A stretch of DNA of 64,000 nt from Chimonanthus salicifolius (GCA_013350335.1 CM023533.1:33598170-33662169); one strand, 5' to 3'. Positions 11,910-24,986 are shown, numbered from the stretch's first letter. The notes: generated by a model from the letters alone, not told the origin. Made by a program: numbers and translations.

Positions 11910-12273
11910 TAGGATTCCAACTCGGGTCGGGAGGGTCGGGTTCCTTAAAATCTAACCTGATCCGAGTTGATATTTATTTAAGCCGAAGTGACCCGACTCA
12001 AACTTCAGAATCTGACCCGACCCGAATTTTAACTCGAATCAATCCGAATTCTGACCCGACCCGCATTCTGAACCCATTTTAGTCTAATTTTAACCGGATC
12101 AGATCGGGTTAACTTGTAAAATCCTTAACCCGATCCGACCCGAATTCCATGTGCATTTTTATCTTCTCAATCCGACCCGACCCGCTGATATGAAATTCTT
12201 GACCACGACACGTAAGATTTCTGGGGTCGAGTCATGCGGATCAGGTCAAAACTCGACCCGAGTTACAACCTTA
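11910..12273. mobile_element. GGGTCGGGT-rich inverted-repeat element C
   Basis: It begins TAGGATTCCAACTCGGGTCG; the reversed right end reads TAAGGTTGTAACTCGGGTCG. The interior has many CCGACCCGA blocks. It is part of a four-element cluster in 2 kb. Confidence 0.5.
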
Positions 12274-13660
12274 TTTATACCGTAAAGTTAAATTTTCTAA
12301 CAATGTAAAGTTTAAACATAAAAAATTAATTTAAACTAATAATTTTTAAAAAGCTTAAGAGAAACGAATTAATTGATGCTAATCAAGGTAATTTTTTGTG
12401 AGCTATATATTTAAAGAAAAACTTTTACCGCAAACCTTATATCACCCAACATAATCATAAAATTTAATCACAAAAGATTTATTTATTTCGGCCCAAGACA
12501 TTGTTCTTCTACAACTTTTAACTTTATATCTAATACAAAATTGAGTACTCTATTTACTCAATCTAAGTATACACATGCATTTTCATTGTTGAATTTATTC
12601 AAATTTGTAAGTCCATTGCACCTCTCCATCATCATATTCTCTTCTTCTACTTCTTTTTTCTCCATCTTTTGGCAAATCATAAAATCCTGTTAACACCACA
12701 GTTAAGTGGAGAGGATGAAGAAAAGAAGAGAAGGATCTTATATTTGGCTGATACCATGTGAAATCCAAGATTTTTTTTTCCTTTTAGGTTCGAAGGTGTT
12801 CAAGCGTTGCACCCGATTAGTGTATGAAAACTCCTCTATCTGCACACATTAGGTAAATCGATAGGACCTTACTATATATAAGATTTTTTTTTGAGGTCCG
12901 AAGGTGTCCAAAATTGACACAACAAATTGTATTTTCCTCAATTAGATGGAAGATGATGTATTGTATTACAAAGAAGAAATACAATAAATGATAATATACA
13001 AAAATAGGAACTGTACAATAAATTTCTGTAACTCATCAAAGGATAAATGTATGGACAATATTCTATACGTGTTAATAGGATGAGAGAGAAAGATACCTTA
13101 AATTGGTAGTGTTTGAGACCGTGTCGATTCTGAAATGTGCTGAAATTTCAGGGCCTAAGCGAAATGGTAAGATGGGGTGTCATTGCAATTAATATCCCTT
13201 TTATATTCACTAATTTTTTAAACTATTTTCTTACAGTCCTAGCCAACAGCTTAGACCGCCTATAGTTAGGGTCGGCCCTGATTTGATACTTACTAGGTTC
13301 GAGATGAATATAAAATTAGATGGAGATGAATGAGTAAAATCTCAAGCCTTAATAAAAACTGAATCTAAAATAAATTCTAAGGCGAGAGGTGTCGTGTTCG
13401 AACTTCACTTGGTGTGATTGAAAGGCAATGACTATCACTCGTAAAAGTTTAACGTTGGTTTTTTTCTTCCAGTTTTTCATGTGTAAATTAAAAAAATAAA
13501 TTAGGAATTGATTATTATGAATAAATATAAAAGATATATGAGCTGTCTATTTGTAGGTCGATTCAGTAGATGAATTCTATAAATATAAAAATTGAAATTT
13601 ATAAAACAATTAATAAAGATAAAAATTAAATAACAATTATTTAAAAAATTAAATATAGAT
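12274..13660. other. Intergenic, AT-rich with SINE remnants
   Basis: No gene was seen. The stretch at 12768-12870 resembles a SINE-2 tail. A GGGCCTAAG...GGGTCGGCCCTG pair at 13150-13280 recalls the GGGCCGG element at 59.7 kb. Confidence 0.4.
13378..13500 (+). mobile_element. SINE-1 fragment (3' half)
   Basis: It has a B-box-like GTGTTCGAACTTC, the family's 3' body and an end CATGTGTAAATTAAAAAAAT. The 5' A-box part is missing. Confidence 0.4.
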
Positions 13661-13675
13661 ACGTGGATTGTGGAC

Positions 13676-13705
13676 TCTGTCTCTCTCGCTCTCTCTCTCT
13701 CTCTG
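13676..13705 (+). promoter_or_regulatory. CT-rich 5' leader of the TPR gene
   Basis: A CT dinucleotide tract lies about 105-130 bp upstream of the ATG at 13808. CT tracts of this kind are common in plant 5' UTRs. A regulatory role is inference. Confidence 0.4.
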
Positions 13706-13807
13706 GAAACGCCGGTGTGCTTTCTGCTCTGTCCCCTCCGAACCCGATCTGGGCTGCTCAGGTACCCTTCACTTTCTTTTTCTCTTCTTCTCTCTTTCTT
13801 GGAAACC

Positions 13808-16005
13808 ATGAATTCAAGTAAGCGGAATCCATCATCTCAACCAGGATCCGGATCAGGATCCGTTTCCTTCAACAATTACCAATTTGATTTTGGAATCCCA
13901 TCCAACCGTTCATCTTCCTCCGTTCCTCTAAATTCTCAAAAGCAAAATCCCCCAAATTCTTATTCTTATTCCTCCTTTTCTTCTTCTTCTTCTTCATGGA
14001 CCCCACAAAAGCCCTCATGGACTCACCAGCCCTCTCCGTCCGCCGGCCTCTCCAATCCCACTTCCATGGTCGGCGACATCTTAGGCAAGAGCTGGGGCTC
14101 CACACCTGCACCCCCTTCTTCCAAAACCCATGTTGGGATCCCTGATTCCAATCCAAATCTCTTTGGAGATCTCGTCGGTGCAGCGCTTGGACAAGGTAAG
14201 AACAGCAATAGTAATGTCCCGTTGAAGAGTGCGCCCCCATCAGCGCCACAGAGGAACTCAAATTCGTTTTCCATGGGCAACATGGCGAATTCTCTTCCGA
14301 GATCTGGGCCATCCATCAATTCGAATTCAGGGAATTCAAATTTTGGAATTTTTTCTACTGCTGGTAGTAGCGCCAGTAATAGTGATGGTGGCAGAACTAG
14401 TAGGGGTCTTTCAGGTATGAAATCTGGACCATCAACGAATTCGAACAAAGACCCTTTTGGATCTTTGGTGGATTTTGGAACAAAGCAATCTCCCATAGGG
14501 AATTCGTCATCAAACAAAAACAGTACCAGCAGCGACTATTCTTTTGGAGAATTTCAGAATGCTCCAAAAGCACCAAATTCTTCTTCTTTCACGAAAATGG
14601 ATGATTTTGGAATTCCCCCTCCCCCTCAAGATTTCACTTCTCAGATGCCACCACCACCGGCACCAGCACCAGTGCCCCAATCAAAGGGTGTTGATGTTGA
14701 TCCATTGGATATGTTGTTTTCATCGTCATCATCAACAGCAGCATCTGGTTCTGCTGCTGCAGCTGCAAGCAATGGTTCAGGAAATCAGCCATTTTCTGAG
14801 ATTGATGATTGGGGCTTGGATTCAGAGTTTGGTGGAAGTGGAAATGATATTGGTGGAGGCACAACTGAGCTTGAAGGGCTTCCACCGCCCCCAGCTGGAG
14901 TTACAGCAACTATGGCTAAAGGGAAAGGATTTGATAATCACAAACAGGGGCAGCATGCAGATGCCATAAAATGGTTGTCTTGGGCTGTTGTGCTTCTTGA
15001 GAAAGCTGCTGATGATGTTGCCAGTGTGGAGGTTTTGTCATGTAGGGCTTCTTGTTACAAGGAAGTTGGCGAGTATAAGAAAGCAATTGCGGATTGTTCA
15101 AAGGTATTTTTTTTCTTCCTCATTTCTTTCGAATTTATGTGTTTTTGTCCCGAATCTCAACATTCTCTATTGTGGGATCATTCTTTATTTCTAACTGATC
15201 CGTTATCTTGCTTCCTTTCTTTTTTAATCTATAGTAACTTGATATGCTTTGGTTGAAGCAGAACCATTTTTCTTGCCTAGTTTTACCATCTGTGAGTTTT
15301 GAGGCATTGATATTGATATTTAGGCATCACCACCACCATCATCATTTTTTACTGGCATCTTCGTCATCAATTTGTGATGCCTTTGCTCGTTATAGTTGTA
15401 TACACATCATTTTTAAGGCTAAATTTTCTGTTGCTCTGCAACCAAGCATGTTGCTTCTCGCTACTACATTCTACATCCTCCTTGTATGGTTGTATCCCAT
15501 CTCCTAGTACCTTGAACTAGCAATCCTAAGTTCTTGGAACAGGGGTTATCTCTAGTTTTCCATCTAGATGCCCAAACTATCTTTGAAAAATAACATACCT
15601 TCATTTTCTTTCCCATTGGAGTTACCTTCAGATTGCTCCTTGTGTACCCTCAAAAGTCTCCTTATTCCATGCATCTAACTTAGCATACACATCACAGCCA
15701 AATGATGATATTCATACAATATTTCTTATTTGTTGTATGAAATCTGTATTGCTTGATACTGGTACAAAAGGAAACATATATTGTTTATTACTAGGAAAAA
15801 ATATTAAAATGGTTCTCATGTTTTTTAACAGATATTGGAACAAGATAGTACAAATGTCTCAGTGCTGCTGCAGCGTGCACTTCTGTATGAGAGCTCAGAG
15901 AAATACAAACTTGGGGCTGAAGATCTGAGGGCAGTTTTGAAGATTGATCCTGGTAACAGGCTGGCAAAAAGTACTATCCACCGGTTGATAAAAATGGCCG
16001 ACTAG
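13808..16005 (+). CDS. TPR-domain protein with disordered N-terminus
   Basis: Exons 13808-15103 and 15832-16005, GT-AG intron in phase 0, total 489 residues. Residues 1-360 are low-complexity (Ser, Asn, Pro, Gly) and contain short DPFGSLVDFG, FGDLVGAALG and DPLDMLF-like segments. These resemble clathrin/adaptor-binding peptides of trafficking proteins. Residues about 365-489 are helical and TPR-like: a segment from GKGFDNHKQGQHADAIKWLS, then SCYKEVGEYKKAIADCSK, then after the intron QRALLYESSEKYKLGAEDLR and VLKIDPGN. The exon 2 splice falls inside the TPR block. A longer in-frame ORF reaches 13670, but ATG 13808 (ACCATGAA) follows the CT-rich leader and starts the conserved-looking part. I recognise a plant TPR protein of unclear role; a link to membrane trafficking is inference. 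Confidence 0.85.
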
Positions 16006-18190
16006 CATCTTATTTTATGTCCAATTCAATTTATTAATTGCGGTTTCTCTAGCAGAAGGTGCATATCACTGTTTTCTTTGCCGTCTCCTATCACATGTAT
16101 CTGAGAGGAACAACGCATTTTCTCACTCAAGAATGTGGGTCACGTGGTTGACCCTTTTTTCCTATAGCATATATCTTAGGGGAATAAATATTTTCTCACT
16201 TTAGAACATGGGTCTTGTATTAGACCCTTTTGTTTTCAAGAGGACCTGTATTATTGTGTTGTGTTGTATTATGTTTCCACGTACTGTTGGTTTGCCTGAT
16301 TATTCATGTTTCTGCTTGGGTTCTTTTTAGCATACTTGGAATGCGATTTTATTAAAATGTTACAATCAGTTTGATATAGTGGCAAGACCCAGGAGCCCTC
16401 CATATTCTCTGAAACAGATGCTACATTTTGAGTATCATATTCATGAATACCAAGAAAATTACATTTATCAGTAGAAAACAGTAATTAGAGTATGTGAAAT
16501 ATTGATTGGGTCTTATGTCCACATTTTCATTATTTTATTACTCTAAAATTGTTATTATATGTTGCCTGTGTAAATTTATGAGACTTCCTTGCTGGCATAA
16601 TTTGTAGGATGTCTTGGCCCTTTTGAACCCTGCTTTTTATGGATTCAAAGTGATTACTCTACTTGTTCTATTTGCAATATATTCTCTCTACTTGATTCAA
16701 AAAAAGAATATATTCTCAGATCTTTTATGGTACATGCATTGCATAATTGCTGCAACTACTTTAGACTGCATGTTGATGCCCCACCTCTGCTGTGAGATGG
16801 ATGATTTCCTCCCAAATACATTGCTATTGGATAATGCCACCAAGAAAAAAAAGTGGGTAAAATGACTTCTTTGCTGGATTCTTACCCAAGTGAAACTTCT
16901 GCTTTGGAACCTTGTTCATGTAAACCTTCATTTACATTTTCTCTTGGGGGAAGGGGGGAGGGGGGAGGAATGGGTAGCATTGCCCTTGAGTGCATTGACT
17001 TTAACTAAAGAAGTAGTGTTTAGTATGTAAATTGAACTTCGAAAATGCCTTTGACATAGTCAACAAGAAGAATTGGACGTTGTCTTAGTAAACATGGGCT
17101 TAGGGGCAAAAGGTTTTGGTGGAGGGTCACATGTTTGTCATAGTCATGGTTCCACATTGTCCTCCAACCTTAAAAGTGGGTCATCCAACAGTTCCTGATA
17201 TAGTTTGAGGAGTTTCTAGGTGATCCTCTCTCTCAACTTCTTTTTACCATTATCATTGGAAGCCCTTAGGTAATATCCTCTTCACCTAGGCCTTGGAAAC
17301 TGGATCAGTAGATGTTTATAGGTGGGCCAAGCTTAAGGTGTTGGAAATTAATAAGAAGAACATTAATGTCTCGGCATTCATGTTGGATCATGTCTTTCTA
17401 CCTACTTGGTTCATTCCCTCTTTATAAAGAACCTAAGAAAACTCTCTGGGAACCAATATTAGAAATTTAGAATCATATAAGAAGTTCCCAGTGACATTGA
17501 AGTAGAAGTAACTTGCAGGCATAACCACATGCTTAGATCAGTTCTTCCCTTCCTATCTAATTTGTTCAGCTCTGTTGCCCAGATATTGACCCAAGAAAAG
17601 AAGGAAGGGAGAGGGGGTGGATTGGGTCAATGCATACTTTTGACAATTTATTAATCTTAACAAAATGAATGTGCACGAGATAAAGTAATATCATGACATA
17701 CACAAATAAAAGAGGAGATGGAGAGATGGCACAAAAAAATTTATGTGGTTCAGCAAGTACACCACTTGCCTACGTCTACGCCGCAAGTACACCATTTGAG
17801 GAATTCACTATACTATACTTGTCCTTCATAAGTGGAGAAGAAACCTTAACAGTAAAGAACATCTCTCTAAAGACACCATTCTTCTTTGATAGGGTTACAC
17901 TAACCCTTTACTCATTTTGCACACAATATAGAGAGAGGAGTATGATTACAAGTTTAAACATAGGAGTAACTCTCAAATGATAGTTCAGGATTAAGCCCAC
18001 TTAGAGTTACTCAAGTATCGAATCTATCTTGGCTCAGGTAATTATTAGCTGGTAGTTTGGGGCTCTTGAGCTCAAGATGATTTTACGTTTTCTTTCCATT
18101 TCACATTCAATAGAACATAGAATGCTCAAGATAATCTAGTAATAATTTGGAATGTAAGTGGGAGTTATTGGTTCCATCACTCCAATCTCC
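16006..18190. other. 3' flank of the TPR gene and intergenic sequence
   Basis: The first ~350 bp probably include the 3' UTR. Beyond that I see no gene. Short open frames such as 16614-16865 lack recognisable domains. At 17,690-17,960 there is a dispersed repeat (AAATTTATGTGGTTCAGCAA, then a CTACGTCTACGCC motif). Confidence 0.4.
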
Positions 18191-18196
18191 CTTTAA

Positions 18197-18540
18197 CACA
18201 AGCAACCCCAAGTGCCCCAAGTGTTTAGTGAGCCTAGAATGCTCTGATTGGGTTGGAGAATAGCCAGTACAATACAATTGATAATGTTGCTTGAATTGTG
18301 TACAAGGAATGCTTGGGATGATTTATTGATCATTCAGCTCAAAACCCATCAATGTGAAAGAGGGATTGTGTTTATGATTTGTTGAACACACCAATCTTCT
18401 TTTAACACAAACAACCCCAAGATTTTAGTGAGCCTAGAGTGCTCAGAATGGGTTGGAGCATATCCGGTACAATGCAATTGATAATGTTGCTTAAATTGTG
18501 TACAAGGAATGTTCAGGATGTTTTCTTGATTTTTCATTTG
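18197..18540. repeat. Tandem duplication, ~207-bp period
   Basis: A ~140-bp segment (AACCCCAAG ... TAGTGAGCCTAGA ... ATTGATAATGTTGCTT ... GTGTACAAGGAATG) occurs twice, at about 18,200 and 18,407. The two copies differ by a few substitutions. Confidence 0.7.
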
Positions 18541-20347
18541 TTAGTGTCCTGGCTTGCCGAGTCACGTATTTGTCAATTTCATAAGTTAGGTGAAGCATTG
18601 CCTCGGAAGGCTGAAGCTATGAACAAGACTCAAGGAGTGATGAAGATTGAATCAAGTGCTCAAGATAGAAGATCAAATGGAGGATTCATCATCACCATGT
18701 GTATGGCAATCACAAAGGTAAAATGACCATAGATGACTTTAGGTGAAACCCAACACCATAGGATGACCTGGACTAGACTTGGATAACATCTTGGTAAATT
18801 ATAAATCAAGTCTAGTGGTCTTTGACAACCAACAGAACATTGGAACCTAACTTGGAAATATGAAAACTATTAATTTTACTGGTATGCCGACACATCGTGT
18901 CTAGCGATCCATTGCCATTGGGCAAGGACGATATATCGTGGTCATACGACCAATCGCCAGTATAATCAAAGGTTCTGGTTTGAAATGGTTTGTCAAAAAC
19001 CTAAGGTCCTAGGACGATACATTCTTACATCACGATGTGTCGCTGGGACAGGGCCGATCCAATCGTAGATACGATCAATTGCTTGGACTTAAGCAAATTT
19101 GGATTGTCATTCACAATCGAGTCTCAGTCATCTTACCGTGCAGACGATCCTTCGTCTAAGTATAGGGCCGACCAATCACCTTTCACAATGTATCGCCTAG
19201 AGCCTGGGATAGATACCCACTGTAAGACACAGTAAGGCTCAAGATGATGGTTTTTGCCTGGCGGCAACCCTTCGTGTTGTATGGAGCACGATACATCAGG
19301 CGCACGACCAATCGCCAAGATAGGGCAGTTATGCATCGGGCGCACGACCTATCGCCCAAGGCCTGAATGAGTTTAAGACTATCATGTCAAGTTAGTCTCA
19401 AGCCGATGCATTCACCTGCTCACAATTGATCATCAGATACACGGACGACCAATCGTGTAGCACGATCAATCGGGCGTGACCATTTTCTATCCGTTGGAAA
19501 ACAATTAACGCGCAACGATCACTTTACAACAGCTAGTTTAAACACACGATCAATCGTGGTTGCACGATCAATCGGCCGTTGTAACTTCGAGATTTTCTGT
19601 TTTGCCTATTTAAACACCAAACCTTGTTGTGTTTTGGTTGGACCTCCCACTTGGAAAATCGCAAGGCAAAACAAGAGCTCCCCACTCCTCTCTAAGCATT
19701 ACACTATGTGAATTATTTACAATCCAATTTTTTGGTTGAGATTAAGAGAGAGAGAAACATAGTCTAGGATCAACTTGCAAATCCAAATCCTAGAACCCTT
19801 CCCAAGCTTGTGATTGCTCATACATTGGCACATCTACGTCAAGGACATCAAGTTGGGAAGAATCTTCAAGAAGCACAACATCTACACATTCGAGTGAGCT
19901 CAAACAAGGCAAGTGTTTCTTAGTTTTAGTTTTATTTCAAACATCTTGTAAAATGGACTAAAGAGGGATTTACTCTTGAACCACTATAAAAAAAAAAGGG
20001 TTAGGAATTGGGTGAAATTCTCAACCAATTGTAGGTGGAAGTCCTATTCTATTAGTGTGGGTGTAATTCCCCAATTAGTAGATTTGGAGATAACCCAAGG
20101 TTGGGTGAGTCTCAACAGTGGATGTAGGTTGTTTAACCGAACCACTATACATTGGTCTTATGGTGTTAGAGCTAATTGTGTGATATTGATATCTTAAATT
20201 GGCACTCTTTTATCACACATTTAATTAATCTCATTTAATCCGCTGCAAATCATTTGATTAATTTAGAATTTTTTAAAGACCTTTAAAATTGGTGATTGTG
20301 CTATTCATCCCCTCTTAGGACAATCTTACACTGTGTTCTAGCACACC
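18539..20347 (+). mobile_element. Degenerate copia-type LTR (solo or truncated)
   Basis: It starts TGTTAGTGTCCTGG and continues through CTGAAGCTATGAACAAGACT. Near its 3' side it has the arrangement GTGGATGTAGGTTG...ACCGAACCACTATA and then ATTCATCCCCTCTTAGGACA, ending CTAGCA. This order of motifs is familiar from SIRE/Maximus-like copia LTRs. TGGTGTTAGAGC at 20161 also resembles a decayed primer-binding site, which would instead place the LTR end near 20155. No reverse transcriptase or second LTR was seen. Limits are uncertain. Confidence 0.4.
18890..19600. repeat. Cluster of CGATCAATCG / CGACCAATCGCC motifs
   Basis: About a dozen short related motifs (ACGATCAATCG, ACGACCAATCGCC, CGATACATCG) are scattered irregularly in about 700 bp inside the putative LTR. 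They are partly palindromic. Confidence 0.5.
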
Positions 20348-20349
20348 GG

Positions 20350-22784
20350 GAACTTTCATTCATTCAGCGCGAAACTCGTCCTCTTCATAATCTATTGATT
20401 CATGATTTAGGGAAGATAAATGATATTTCATGAAATTTGTCCTTTTCCCTAAAGGAGATGAACTCATATTCTACCCATGATTTGTAAATGAATACATAGA
20501 ATATGAATTGGAGAGTAAAGAAAGATTTACCTTGAAAGCATCACATGAGAGGTTTCCCTATGCTATTTCCCCAAATCTTTCTCCAAGGGATTCTTAAGAT
20601 GTCTTTAAGCATTAATCCCATGTCTTCTCCTTCATCTCCATCTCCCCTCCCTTTTTCTCACCTTAGAATGCCCCCAAAGTCATGCATTTATAGGCATTTC
20701 AAGAATATAGCTGTTGGGGTGCATTTAATGCAATAAGTGGCCATTGGAAACGCGTTTAAAACCCCCAAAATGTGACCTTTTCCACAAGATCAGGCACCCT
20801 ATCCTAAGGAGCGGCAACCCTCTCTTAACTGGGAGCAAGTTGATTTGACATGCATGTAGACCGGGCACCCTCTCCTTAATATCAGCGACCCGCTCTAGGT
20901 TTGGCAGTTTTGTACCACTTCACTAAAACGAGCATATCTTAAGCTACGTAGCTCGGATTTGAGCATTCTTGTGCTCGTTGGAATGGTATTTGAAAGATAT
21001 ATCCAAGGAAAGAAACTTCACCAGAATTGTAGTTCATTTGGTATTTCAAATACACTCTCCAAGTGAGGGTAAATTTCATCCTGCCAAATGAACTCCCTGT
21101 TTTTCCTTGTTTGCACCCTTTCATTTAAGTGCTCATAACTTGAGCTTCACAAATCGGATTTGGGTGAACAAGGACAATTAGGAAAACTCTTAAACTGTTC
21201 AAATCAATAATAAATATTTCACCAAAATTTGAGCACAATGATAAGTAGTACGAGCTACACCAAACCAGGGCAGATTCCATCTATCCTAAGAATCCTAATT
21301 AAGTTCTATCTAGTTTTGAGCTAAGGTTCTAAGGCAAAAACCCATGGGTATACCTAGGTCTCCTAAAGGTCCAATTACCTGACTTGGTTGGTCATCAGTT
21401 CATATGCTTGCTTGTTGCTTCTACCTTCCATTGTCACTACTACTGGTCTTCACTTGATGATCTTCCAGAGGCAAGGTAAGGACACAGTTGACATACTAAT
21501 ACTCTACTGCTAGACTTACACAAAATACATCTCAAAGAATATAGAATATACAACTAATTACAAATATAAGACACACAGGGCATGAGGATGCTTTGAGGAT
21601 GCTTGATTGCTTCTTTGTGAAAATACATTGTAGACTTTAGACTTTGGACTCAGGAGCATAATGTTGAAATCTGTTTTATAATTTTACATGAATGAAAACA
21701 TTAGTAATTTAGTACTGTACGTCAATACTTTGTTATTAAAAAAAAAATACCTTTATGCCTTTGGGTGAAAACCCTTGGTCCAACAAGCTCCTTATTTGGT
21801 GTTGCTAAGAGAGTGGAGGAAAACTTAAAGTACGGAGCACGTCTAAAATTTAACAAAGAAAGGACCACTTGCTTGGTTAGGAGCAAGTTTGCTTGCCTAC
21901 CAAATACTGGGGTCTTGATATCCTGCCCATTAAGAATGGTACTATCACTATCTTTAGTAAATGTCTTCTGTGGCTAGTGACTGATGAGTGCTCCTTGCGG
22001 AAGGATGTAATTATCAATAAGTATAATTTGCAGGTTTTTTCTCTCTCTAAAAAGAAGGTGAAGGTATAATTTGCAGGATGGTTGGTGTTATGTCTCTTCT
22101 CCTACCTGAAGGGTATCAGAATGACAAAAACGGATGTTAGTACTCTGTTTTCAGGTGCAACGTAATGGAAGTAGAGATGGAAAAGCTGTTGGGCTGTTGA
22201 ATTTGACTAGTTCTGTCTGTATTTCTTCTGGTGAGTTTACAGGATCCATTGATCTGATGAATTCCTTCTTCCAGTGAGGATCTAGGACCTGCTGATCCAA
22301 TGATTGCTTTGTTTTCTGATAAATCCATTTTGGGTGGAGCAAAGGCATGCTAAAACACCAGTGATTGCCTCTCTTTTGTGTTTTCAGACCCATCCTTGGG
22401 TGACTGACTTTTGTTAGATGGCTAGTTCTATTAGGATCCTTTCCCAGGGTGATCTACACATTAGAGAAATAATAGCTCCATTTCTTTTGCCTTTTCATTA
22501 TAAAAAAAGGCACCACTTGCTTTGTTAGCATTGTACTTTGATCACCTTCTTTTCATTGATGTTATACTTCACTGATGACCTATTTCTCCCTGCATTTTGT
22601 TGTGCAGTAAGTCATGTCAACAACCACGGACTAGGTTACACAGTCTCTTTGTCATGCCTATGGCCTGAGAAATGCATTAGTATGTGGCGGTTATTAGTGT
22701 CTAGAATGTTGTGGTCGAAGTGGTGAGAGAAGCATATATTGAGGAACAGATCTCATTCGACTAAAAATTGTAGCAATTCTAGCT
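20350..22784. other. Intergenic, probably LTR-retrotransposon-derived
   Basis: No gene was seen. The text around 20,930-21,240 (repeated phrases around AGCTCGGATTTGAGCATTC and CATAACTTGAGCTTCAC) has the style of plant gypsy LTR leaders, but I found no LTR pair or polyprotein. Confidence 0.35.
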
Positions 22785-22794
22785 AATGTAAAGC

Positions 22795-22968
22795 AGAGGT
22801 ACAAATATAGGCCGATACATATCGTATCGGCCGATATGTATCAGTTTTGAAGTAGTGAATATCGGTCGATATTCACAATATCGGCTGAAATATCAGCCGA
22901 TATCAAAATATCGGCCGATATCAGCTGGAGAGAGAAAAATATCGGCGGATAACGATTTTTTAACCCCT
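22795..22968. mobile_element. MULE-like MITE, ATCGGCCGAT family, copy 4
   Basis: 174 bp with ends AGAGGTACAAATAT and TTTTTTAACCCCT. The 10-mer AATGTAAAGC flanks both sides (22785-22794 and 22969-22978). It is dense in ATCGGCCGAT units. Confidence 0.75.
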
Positions 22969-23047
22969 AATGTAAAGCCATCTTATGGGACTAAGGTTTA
23001 AGGGAATTGAAAGGTATTTCTAATTCTAATTTCATTCATACAGGACT

Positions 23048-23213
23048 AGAGGTATAAATCTCGGCCGATACGCATTGTATCGGCCAATACACAGTTAGAT
23101 TTTTAAAAAAAAATTAGGAGAGAGAAAGATCGGCCGAGATCTCGGCCAATATCCGAGATACTGAGATATCGATCGAGACGCCGATATCTCGGTAATCCTG
23201 TTTTTTTACCCTT
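23048..23213. mobile_element. MULE-like MITE, ATCGGCCGAT family, copy 5
   Basis: Ends AGAGGTATAAATCTCGG and TTTTTTTACCCTT. Flanking 9-mers TACAGGACT and TAGGGGACT agree at 7 of 9 positions, suggesting an older insertion. The host sequence around it (GGACTAAGGTTTAA...) is itself duplicated at 22,988 and 23,218. Confidence 0.6.
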
Positions 23214-23222
23214 TAGGGGACT

Positions 23223-24985
23223 AAGGTTTAAAGCAATTGGATGATTTAACAAGGGCTCAATGATCACTTTCATTTCTGGTCAGATGTCTCAGGTTGATCT
23301 AGATGGACTTGGACCTTTTAATTCATGATGTCTGTCACTTCCATAAGAGTCCCATGTATCCTCTATAGACAGGGCCGGTTCTGGCTATATGCGACCAATA
23401 ACTTTACACCTACGGCCCTTGAGATTTCAAAGCATCTCAGGGCCGGCACTGCCTATAGATATCATCTTTGCACTCATTCCTAATTCTATCCTTTCTCAGA
23501 ACTTCAAGACCCATCTTGCCAGTGTCTCTCTCTCTTGTTTAAGACTTTAAGTGGAGATCTATGAATATATAAATGGGTAGGGTGCCAACACAATTTTTAA
23601 AATTCAAAGTCTTTTCTCGATGAGCCATTTTCGATCTAAACTGTTTTATTAGTAATTACATTAATTTTAATTTTTAACTTTATTTATCTTTGTTAGGTAA
23701 TGAAAATTGTTGAACTTAACCTCAACTTACATCTTTTTATATCATATGGCTAACTTATTTGGTTAATATGTTCATTAACTTATATCTTTGCATTTTCATA
23801 ATGAGGACATTTCTTTTAATTTTTGACTAAATAATAAAATACTTTTATTGATTTTTTAATTAGGTAATTAACAAATGATAATGTATTTCACAGTTTAAAA
23901 AAAGCCTATATTTAATAGCGAGAGCTTTTCATGGATACTCTTATTAAAATTTCAAAGAGACTAAATGTAACTATTTTCTTGTAAGCAATTAGCTCAACTG
24001 GTTGCCTCCTGCCTCAAGAAGTGAGAGGTTGCGGGTTTAAGCTTCCATGGCTTAATCTTTGTATGCTCTAGAGATAGTGAGTTCATCTATGGAGGTTTTA
24101 CGCTGGATACTCAGCAGTTTTCTATACGTAAATTCAAAAAAAAAAAATTTGTCAGTTAAATTTTATATTGTTAGATAAAATGTATAAAGTATGATCATTA
24201 AAACAAAATTCTTTTTTATCCTGAGTCAATAATCTAATAATCTAATTAGATAGTGACAAATAATCATTTAACAGTGACGCTCATCCCTTAAGTTTGCAGA
24301 GATTTTTATATGCAGAATCTCAAGGGGCCTAAATGGATTAAAGACTTCAAGTCAGTGGCTTGACTTAAAAATTGCATTTTTAACTATAATTTGGTCTGGT
24401 GCTCCGCATGATTGGTTTAATATAAATAAAACTTTATCAAGCCACTTTTAAAAACGATTTATAATTTGGTCTCTTCTACGGTTTATCACACGTAAATTCA
24501 AAAAAATAAGTTGTACGGTAAAAAATGAAAATTATTAAAGTTATTGATTTTTAACATTTAAGTAAATTAAAAATAAATATTTTAATATATTGTGATTAAT
24601 CCAACTTTGAAAATACATCAAATGAAAATTAAATAAAATTATATTTAAATTAAAAAATAAGTTTAACAAATCAGATGTAATATTAAATAAGTCCTGTATA
24701 GGTTCGGCATCCTTTGTAGTTTTGCCCATCTTATAAACGTAATATTGAAAATATTTAATTTATTTGGATAAAATTATTTTAATATAAATTAATAGATTAT
24801 TAAAAATAAACTGAATTACGCAGTGACTGGGTCTTCAGTTACATTGTCTTCAGTTATTGGCTAGATACCCAGAGTCCCAGACAGCTTGCCGTTGACTACG
24901 TAAATCATCCAAGGACTCTACTTCCTACTTTCCTCCAAACAGAAGTTGCCTTCTTCTTCTTTTCTGGTCAGATTAGAGTACCCAG
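23223..24985. other. Intergenic and upstream region of epoxide hydrolase 1
   Basis: A GGGCCGGTTCTGG...AGGGCCGGCACTG pair at 23,370-23,450 marks another small GGGCCGG-type element. Otherwise it is AT-rich with one SINE-1 copy and no gene. Confidence 0.4.
23986..24147 (+). mobile_element. SINE-1 (tRNA-derived), full-length-looking copy
   Basis: The A-box-like TTAGCTCAACTGG is followed about 30 bp later by the B-box-like GAGGTTGCGGGTTTAAGC. A tRNA-unrelated body and an oligo-A tail after ACGTAAATTC follow. At least four other copies share this plan. Confidence 0.7.
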
Positions 24986-24986
24986 C

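Noticed and set aside
13869..14969. Open frames of 140-165 codons on both strands overlapping the TPR gene
   Set aside because: They overlap the well-supported exon 1 in other frames, and are explained by its biased Ser/Asn/Pro codon composition.
20161..20173. TGGTGTTAGAGCT as a definite primer-binding site
   Set aside because: It differs from TGGTATCAGAGC at two of twelve positions and lies before, not after, the LTR-end-like motif at 20,310-20,347; kept only as an alternative.
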